Assembly (NCBI GenBank): GCA_030610915.1 | Contig: JAUWQS010000038.1 | Coordinates: 1-10,007, forward strand | Length of the DNA stretch: 10,007 nucleotides | Reading direction: 5' to 3' | Origin: Pseudomonadota bacterium | Lineage (GTDB): Bacteria > Desulfobacterota > Syntrophia > Syntrophales > JADFWA01 | Position numbers and translations under genes: made by a program | Shown: positions 6,173 to 10,007 of the stretch, piece by piece | Layout of the letters: the number at the start of each line of letters is the position of its first letter | Position numbering within the stretch: the stretch's first letter is position 1 | The notes under the pieces: model-generated | What the model was told of the DNA's origin: nothing | Seen by the model: only the letters and a program-made list of their open reading frames with translations | Databases searched by the model: none

Positions 6173-6192
6173 GGCAGGCACAGAGGCCTGCC
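6173..6192. repeat. 7-bp GC hairpin GGCAGGC / GCCTGCC
   Basis: GGCAGGC (6173-6179) and GCCTGCC (6186-6192) are exact complements with a 6-base loop. CCCTGCGACC follows, close to the GGGGCGA / TCGCCCC ends of the element at 7618-7673. This may be half of a related fold-back repeat. It lies 28 bases upstream of the hydrolase start. Confidence 0.45.
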
Positions 6193-6306
6193 CCTGCGAC
6201 CGTTTAACCATTTAACCTTTAAACCTTCCAGCTACGAGCTACAAATCATTGTCGCAGACTGATAGTCTCTAACCTAAGCGATAAAACTGATTAAAATATA
6301 GGTAAG

Positions 6307-6516
6307 CGTTCACGGGTTCAAAGGTTCAGGGTTCAGGGTTCCATTCTCGTCCCCGGACTGTATCTGGGATGCGAATTTACGAGAAAAGCGTCAGCTTCGT
6401 CAGGCCTAATCCAAAATCTGGAACCAAACTGGCAATTACTTGGGGAAAGGAGCATCTTTAACGAGGACTTCGGGCCTTCAATTCCTTCTTTGTCCTGAAC
6501 CCTGAACCTGTGAACG
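6307..6516. repeat. Inverted GGTTCAGGGTTCAGG repeat bounding a 156-base core
   Basis: GGTTCAGGGTTCAGG (6323-6337) is perfectly complementary to CCTGAACCCTGAACC (6494-6508). Flanking words continue the match: GTTCAC (6308-6313) with GTGAAC (6510-6515). The right arm ends 6 bases before the dehydrogenase ribosome binding site. The whole could be a small element, or a leader that folds over the ribosome binding region. The core (6338-6493) contains one more stem-loop and no gene. Confidence 0.55.
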
Positions 6517-6534
6517 GTTACGGAGGAAGATACT

Positions 6535-7560
6535 ATGCGTGTGGCAATGTACTATAATAACAGAGACGTGCGGCTGGAAGAGATGCCAGCGCCTGAGATC
6601 GGCTGTGGCGAGATACTGGTAAAGGCAATAGCGAGCGGCATCTGTGGAAGTGATGTAATGGAATGGTATCGTATCAAAAAGGCTCCGCTTGTTCTGGGCC
6701 ATGAGATGGCGGGAGAGATAGTCGAGGTGGGAGAGGGCGTTGAGCGTTATAAAACCGGAGACAGGGTATTTATTTCCCACCACATTCCCTGCAATACCTG
6801 CCATTATTGCCTGAGAGGATATCATACCTGTTGTGAGACTCTACACACCACAAACTACGACCCTGGTGGTTTTGCCGAATACATAAGGGTTCCCGCTCTC
6901 AATGTGGACCGTGGCGTGTTCCCGCTTCCCGATGAGGTCTCATTCGAAGATGGTGTGTTTATCGAACCGCTTGCATGCGTTATTCGCGGACAAAGAACCG
7001 CGAATATCCGGCCGGGACAATCTGTGCTGATCCTCGGCAGCGGCATCTCCGGGCTACTTCATCTATTGTTAGCCCGCGCCCTGGGCGCGGGACGGATAAT
7101 TGCCACGGACGTTGATGAATATCGTTTGCGGATGGCACGGCAATTTGGGGCGAGCGCTGTAATTCGCGCCCATGAAGATGTCCCTGCCCGGTTGCGTCAG
7201 GTCAATGACGGAAGACTCGCCGATCTTGTAATTATCTGCACAGGGGCCCGCCCCGCTTTCACACAAGCGCTGCAATCCGTGGATCGTGGAGGCACCATCC
7301 TCTTTTTTGCCACGACAGAGCCGGGTATCGACCTTCCGGTTCCGGTTAATGAATTCTGGCGCAATGAGATAAAACTGATGCCCTCTTACGGCAACAGCCC
7401 TCTGGATGCCATAGAAGCAATGGAGCTGATTCGAGCCGGTCGCGTGCATGTGGATAAGATGATCACGCACAGGCTGAGCCTGAAAGAGACAGGGCTGGGT
7501 TTCCGGCTTGTCGCCGAGGCAAAAGAATCGATAAAGGTAATTGTTGAACCGCAAAAATAG
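6535..7560 (+). CDS. Zinc-dependent medium-chain alcohol/polyol dehydrogenase, NAD-type
   Basis: A 341-residue MDR-family dehydrogenase of the sorbitol/threonine dehydrogenase class, normal in length. The catalytic zinc site shows C37 (GICGSD), H56-E57 (GHEMAG) and E144 (IEPLACV). The structural zinc lobe is complete, CNTCHYCLRGYHTCC with C86, C89, C92 and C100. The Rossmann motif GSGISG (168-173) is followed by D192 at the end of the second strand, which favours NAD over NADP. It should oxidise a secondary alcohol or polyol, or reduce the ketone. The substrate cannot be read from the sequence. GGAGG lies 8 bases before the ATG. It is transcribed away from the hydrolase and towards the DUF1847 gene. 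A role as hydroxyacyl oxidation step for the acyl-CoA cluster is possible but speculative, since CoA esters are not usual substrates. Confidence 0.93.
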   Translation: MRVAMYYNNRDVRLEEMPAPEIGCGEILVKAIASGICGSDVMEWYRIKKAPLVLGHEMAGEIVEVGEGVERYKTGDRVFISHHIPCNTCHYCLRGYHTCCETLHTTNYDPGGFAEYIRVPALNVDRGVFPLPDEVSFEDGVFIEPLACVIRGQRTANIRPGQSVLILGSGISGLLHLLLARALGAGRIIATDVDEYRLRMARQFGASAVIRAHEDVPARLRQVNDGRLADLVIICTGARPAFTQALQSVDRGGTILFFATTEPGIDLPVPVNEFWRNEIKLMPSYGNSPLDAIEAMELIRAGRVHVDKMITHRLSLKETGLGFRLVAEAKESIKVIVEPQK

Positions 7561-7617
7561 CTCGATGGAATAGGAATTTCCATTTTTCATTAAGTATTAT
7601 TGTTTTATCGGTACAAT

Positions 7618-7673
7618 GTAGGGGCGAATCTTGTATTCGCCCTAATCAGGGCGATCACAAGGATCGCCCCTAC
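7618..7673. repeat. 56-bp fold-back repeat with 10-bp ends and two hairpins
   Basis: The ends GTAGGGGCGA (7618-7627) and TCGCCCCTAC (7664-7673) are exact complements. Inside are two perfect 8-bp stems with 5-base loops: GGGCGAAT/ATTCGCCC (7622-7642) and GGGCGATC/GATCGCCC (7649-7669). It lies in the convergent gap after the dehydrogenase. It could act as a terminator-like structure for both converging transcripts, though no U-tract follows. It looks like a dispersed palindromic or MITE-like repeat. Confidence 0.65.
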
Positions 7674-7745
7674 GGGAAAGCAATATAATCACGGCCTGAA
7701 AGTCCGCCCGAAGGGCGCTAATTTCATGGAAACGCTTTTTATGTC

Positions 7746-7824
7746 AGGTTCACGGTTGGACACATCCTGGGTGACATAACGGGCTGACAGCTCATCTGTT
7801 CAACCGTGAACCTTTGAACCGTGA
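7746..7824. repeat. GGTTCACGGTTG inverted repeat in the convergent gap
   Basis: AGGTTCACGGTTG (7746-7758) is the exact complement of CAACCGTGAACCT (7801-7813), 42 bases apart. A further TGAACCGTGAA follows at 7814-7824. The word family is the one seen at 881-926 and around 6307-6516. It ends 8 bases beyond the stop of the DUF1847 gene. A separate small hairpin CGCCC-GAA-GGGCG lies at 7705-7717. Confidence 0.55.
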
Positions 7825-7832
7825 AACGGCTA

Positions 7833-8522
7833 TCAAAAGCCTTTCCGCTTGAGTCTCGAATAATAACTCCCCGATGTGTAAATGGCGCCCAGGGGATTGT
7901 GCCCCATAACCCTGTCCTTGGCGGCCAGAACTGTCGTTGGCGCCTCGGCATATTTGAAAAACAGAGAATCGTGTCCGACGCACAGGCCAAGCACTATATT
8001 GAAATGTGTCTCTGCATCATTGACGACCTTGGCCTGAAGAATCGGATTGCACATCGCCTCGTATTTCCCTATACACACCTTTTCATCATCCTTAATGTCT
8101 ATCTCTTCCTTGGGAGTCGAACCAACCTTGCATATAACTGAAACTACCTCGAATCCCTGAGATTCCAGTACCTGAGCAGTGAGCTTTCCTTCCCTCAACA
8201 ACCCTACACAGAAAACAAGGCCCAGGCGGGTATATCCCATCTTATGGGCAAATTCGCAGATCTCCTGAATTCTTGGCTTCGTTGGGTGCAAGATATATGG
8301 ACTTTGATCCCTGCCGGCGTAGCACTCCGCTTCCTGTATCGAAGCCTGTCTGGCAAATTCCAGGACATCCTTCTTGCGATACTCTTTCCTCGCCTCTTCA
8401 ACGAGTTTTCTCTTGCTCAGGGTTGGACACCCTTTGGGTCCCTTTCCCTGCGGTCTATTGCATGCCCTTTCGGCAAATGGCAGCGCACAATTGGCGCAAT
8501 CTGATAAAATGTTGTTTGACAT
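7833..8522 (-). CDS. DUF1847 family cysteine-rich, probably metal-binding protein
   Basis: A 229-residue cytoplasmic protein of unknown function, recognised by its C-terminal part: MCNP (157-160), GLCVGHDSLF (179-188) and KDRVMGHNPLGAIYTSGSYY (202-221). It has eleven cysteines. C9, C12, C21 and C32 form an N-terminal CxxC-x8-C-x10-C cluster suited to a zinc or iron-sulfur site. C67, C89, C105, C131, C150, C158 and C181 are spread through the body, several in conserved-looking positions. There is no signal peptide or membrane helix. The family is, to my knowledge, mainly found in anaerobes and lacks an assigned reaction. The start is supported by AAGGAG 8 bases before the ATG. It stands alone: convergent to the dehydrogenase and divergent from serC. 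The family call is confident; the function is open. Confidence 0.88.
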   Translation of the reverse strand: MSNNILSDCANCALPFAERACNRPQGKGPKGCPTLSKRKLVEEARKEYRKKDVLEFARQASIQEAECYAGRDQSPYILHPTKPRIQEICEFAHKMGYTRLGLVFCVGLLREGKLTAQVLESQGFEVVSVICKVGSTPKEEIDIKDDEKVCIGKYEAMCNPILQAKVVNDAETHFNIVLGLCVGHDSLFFKYAEAPTTVLAAKDRVMGHNPLGAIYTSGSYYSRLKRKGF

Positions 8523-8538
8523 TGCTAAAACTCCTTTT

Positions 8539-8628
8539 TAGGCCGAAGGTTTAGGTAGAAGGTTTTTAGGCTGAAGGCTGTTAGGGCTGAAGGAATATTA
8601 GTCATATCCACCTTCTACCTTCAGCCTA
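8539..8628. repeat. Cluster of AGGCTGAAGG words with one inverted copy
   Basis: Copies are AGGCCGAAGG (8540-8549), AGGCTGAAGG (8568-8577) and AGGGCTGAAGG (8583-8593). An inverted copy, CCTTCAGCCT (8618-8627), is preceded by CCTTCTA matching TAGAAGG at 8556-8562. The inverted arms allow a long hairpin upstream of both divergent genes. The same word occurs at 5060-5069, and fragments appear at 9888-9897 and 10000-10007. Confidence 0.55.
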
Positions 8629-8677
8629 TACACCTAATTATACCCCTTTCTTGCCCACCTTCAAGGTAAAAATGATC

Positions 8678-8706
8678 TTGCAATCTCTGATCGTGTGGTT
8701 TAGACT
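8678..8706 (+). promoter_or_regulatory. Candidate sigma-70-type promoter of serC
   Basis: TTGCAA (8678-8683) and TAGACT (8701-8706) are separated by exactly 17 bases. Each matches four of six consensus positions. The predicted transcript would start near 8713, with the GGAGG ribosome binding site at 8721-8725 and the ATG at 8735. The pair is modest in strength. Position supports it more than sequence does. Confidence 0.35.
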
Positions 8707-8734
8707 CCGATACCTATTTTGGAGGAGAGATGAT

Positions 8735-9862
8735 ATGCACAACCCAAATTTTAGTTCAGGGCCTTGCAGCAAGAGACCAGGATGGAGTTTTGATAACCTG
8801 AAGGATGCTCCCCTTGGGCGTTCCCATCGTAGCGCTCTCAGCAGGCAAAAGTTAAAAAAGGCGATATATGAAAGCAAAAAGCTTTTAAGAGTTCCGAAAG
8901 ATTATTTGTTAGGGATATTTCCCGGATCGGATACCGGCGCATTTGAAGCTGCCATGTGGACGCTTCTCGGTCCCAGATCTGTTACTGTGCTTGTGTGGGA
9001 AAGTTTCAGCGCCGGCTGGGCTAACGACATCAGGAAAGAATTGAAACTTAACCCGACTGTTCTCGAAGCGCCTTACGGTAAGATACCGGACTTGAAAAAA
9101 GTTGACTGGGGTAGTGACGTGGTCTTTGTTGCCAACGGAACTACCAGTGGAGTCAAAATTCCTGACTGGAACTGGATTCCACATGAAAGAGAGGGTTTGT
9201 CGCTCTGCGATGCCACAAGCGCGGTATTTGCGATGGACATTGATTGGTCAAAAGTCGATGTATTGACTTATTCCTGGCAGAAATGTCTTGGTGGTGAAGC
9301 CGCTCATGGGGCGCTTATCTTAAGTCCAAAGGCCATTGAAAGGATAGAATCCTATGATCCTCCCTGGCCGATGCCAAAGATATTCCGAATGAAAAAGGGG
9401 GGAAGTGTCAACCGGTCTATCTTTGAAGGGGACACCATAAATACACCGTCGCTGCTCTGTGTTGAAGATTATCTTGATGTGATCAAGTGGGCCGGCGATA
9501 TAGGGCTGGAGGGTCTCATCGATAGAAGCAAATCTAATCTCAGTGTAATAGAAGAATGGGTTGGAAAGACAGACTGGATAGATTTTCTTGCTGAATCAAG
9601 AGAAATCCGTTCCAGCACCTCTGTTTGTCTTATGATTACAAGCGCTAAATTCAAGTCCTTTTCAGAGGAAGACAGAGCAGGCTTCGTTAAGAGTATTGCA
9701 GGCAAGATGAGCAAAGATAATATTGCTCATGACGTAAATTCTTACAAGGACGCCCCTGCCGGATTCCGTTTCTGGTGCGGTCCAACCATTGAACCGTCGG
9801 ATATAAAGACAGCTATTGAGGCATTGGAAAGATTATACTATGATGAGATCTCTCAATTGTGA
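8735..9862 (+). CDS. serC: Phosphoserine aminotransferase
   Basis: A 375-residue PLP enzyme that converts 3-phosphohydroxypyruvate and glutamate to phosphoserine and 2-oxoglutarate in serine synthesis; the fold also serves pyridoxine synthesis in some bacteria. It belongs to the SerC branch best known from Alphaproteobacteria and Methanosarcina, not the E. coli type. Signs are NPNFSSGPCSKRPGW at the N terminus, GRSHRS (29-34), WESFSAGW (about 88-95), NGTTSGVK (134-141), CDATSAVFA with D159 for the PLP ring nitrogen, SWQKCLGGEAAHG with Schiff-base K183, and TINTPS (234-239). The ATG at 8735 is chosen because GGAGG lies 9 bases upstream and family similarity begins there. The frame is open back to 8651, but those 28 residues resemble nothing in the family. 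No serA follows within the 145 bases left in the window. Confidence 0.95.
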   Translation: MHNPNFSSGPCSKRPGWSFDNLKDAPLGRSHRSALSRQKLKKAIYESKKLLRVPKDYLLGIFPGSDTGAFEAAMWTLLGPRSVTVLVWESFSAGWANDIRKELKLNPTVLEAPYGKIPDLKKVDWGSDVVFVANGTTSGVKIPDWNWIPHEREGLSLCDATSAVFAMDIDWSKVDVLTYSWQKCLGGEAAHGALILSPKAIERIESYDPPWPMPKIFRMKKGGSVNRSIFEGDTINTPSLLCVEDYLDVIKWAGDIGLEGLIDRSKSNLSVIEEWVGKTDWIDFLAESREIRSSTSVCLMITSAKFKSFSEEDRAGFVKSIAGKMSKDNIAHDVNSYKDAPAGFRFWCGPTIEPSDIKTAIEALERLYYDEISQL

Positions 9863-10007
9863 GGGTGTAACTACTCAGGTAGATAGACTGAAGGCTGAAG
9901 ACTGTTAGTAAAAGCGGGAATACTGCACACTTTGAAGCCATGTTTGATTCAAAAATCTGCTGTTTCTCTGCCAAAGTGCGGCAATCGTGTTTTTCGGGTA
10001 CCTTCAG
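9863..10007. other. Repeat-bearing DNA downstream of serC
   Basis: No gene start was recognised. The second copy of TGTAACTACTCAGGTAG lies at 9866-9882, beginning 4 bases after the serC stop. GACTGAAGGCTGAAGACTG (9886-9904) carries the CTGAAGG word twice in degenerate form. CACTTTG (9928-9934) and CAAAGTG (9972-9978) form an inverted repeat around a small palindrome TTTGATTCAAA (9943-9953). No clear intrinsic terminator is visible. The window ends inside another CTGAAGG word in inverted orientation. Confidence 0.5.

Larger units (their letters stand above)
6145..6534. other. 390-base divergent intergenic region between MBL and dehydrogenase genes
   Basis: It must hold promoters for both genes, but I see no convincing -35/-10 pair. 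Contents from left to right are a GGCAGGC/GCCTGCC hairpin (6173-6192), a phrase of TTTAACC words (6202-6225), a small palindrome AGACT-GAT-AGTCT (6256-6268), an AT-rich patch (6280-6302), GGTTCA repeats (6307-6341), a stem-loop with TTCTCGT (6344-6350) and ACGAGAA (6379-6385), and inverted GGTTCA words (6494-6516). The ribosome binding site of the dehydrogenase follows, GGAGG at 6522-6526. No open frame here looks coding. Confidence 0.5.

Noticed and set aside
7069..7590. 173-codon minus-strand frame opposite the dehydrogenase
   Set aside because: It overlaps the NAD-binding half of a clear dehydrogenase and shows no domain.
8651..8734. N-terminal extension of serC
   Set aside because: The 28 residues have no counterpart in the family and include the candidate promoter; the ATG at 8735 has a proper ribosome binding site.
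1..10007. Insertion sequence or transposase, integrase, phage or tRNA genes
   Set aside because: No transposase or integrase motif was found on either strand, and no cloverleaf was recognised; the repeats are all non-coding.

Overview
The window holds nine complete protein-coding genes and no RNA genes. It looks like the chromosome of an anaerobic or facultative bacterium, possibly Desulfobacterota (former Deltaproteobacteria, Syntrophia-like). That placement is inferred from the gene content: unlinked thiolase/OB-fold modules, a BKACE enzyme and a DUF1847 protein. The gaps are also packed with short word-like repeats. No marker gene in the window proves the lineage.

Layout. Positions 1-377 are non-coding and carry a fold-back repeat and two terminator-like hairpins. 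Positions 378-6144 are six genes on the minus strand. In transcription order they are a metallo-beta-lactamase-fold hydrolase, a beta-keto acid cleavage enzyme (BKACE, DUF849), a MaoC-type hydratase, two paralogous SCP-x-like thiolases and a DUF35 zinc-ribbon/OB-fold protein. A divergent 390-base gap leads to a zinc-dependent NAD-type alcohol dehydrogenase on the plus strand. It converges on a DUF1847 cysteine-rich protein on the minus strand. A last divergent gap leads to serC (phosphoserine aminotransferase) on the plus strand. Its better start is 84 bases inside the longest reading frame.

How the genes may work together. The MaoC, two thiolases and DUF35 form a typical acyl-CoA processing module. 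The MaoC protein would hydrate an enoyl-CoA, and a thiolase/DUF35 complex would cleave or condense a 3-oxoacyl-CoA or an aldol-type substrate. BKACE would add a route from a free beta-keto acid plus acetyl-CoA to acetoacetate and a new acyl-CoA. The first thiolase in transcription order lacks the nucleophilic cysteine that the second keeps, which suggests a two-type thiolase complex. No CoA ligase, acyl-CoA dehydrogenase or transporter is present, so the substrate cannot be named.

The most unusual feature is the intergenic DNA. Nearly every gap carries short repeated words, often arranged as inverted repeats. There are also three fold-back elements that are unrelated in sequence but share one architecture: outer inverted ends enclosing two internal hairpins.
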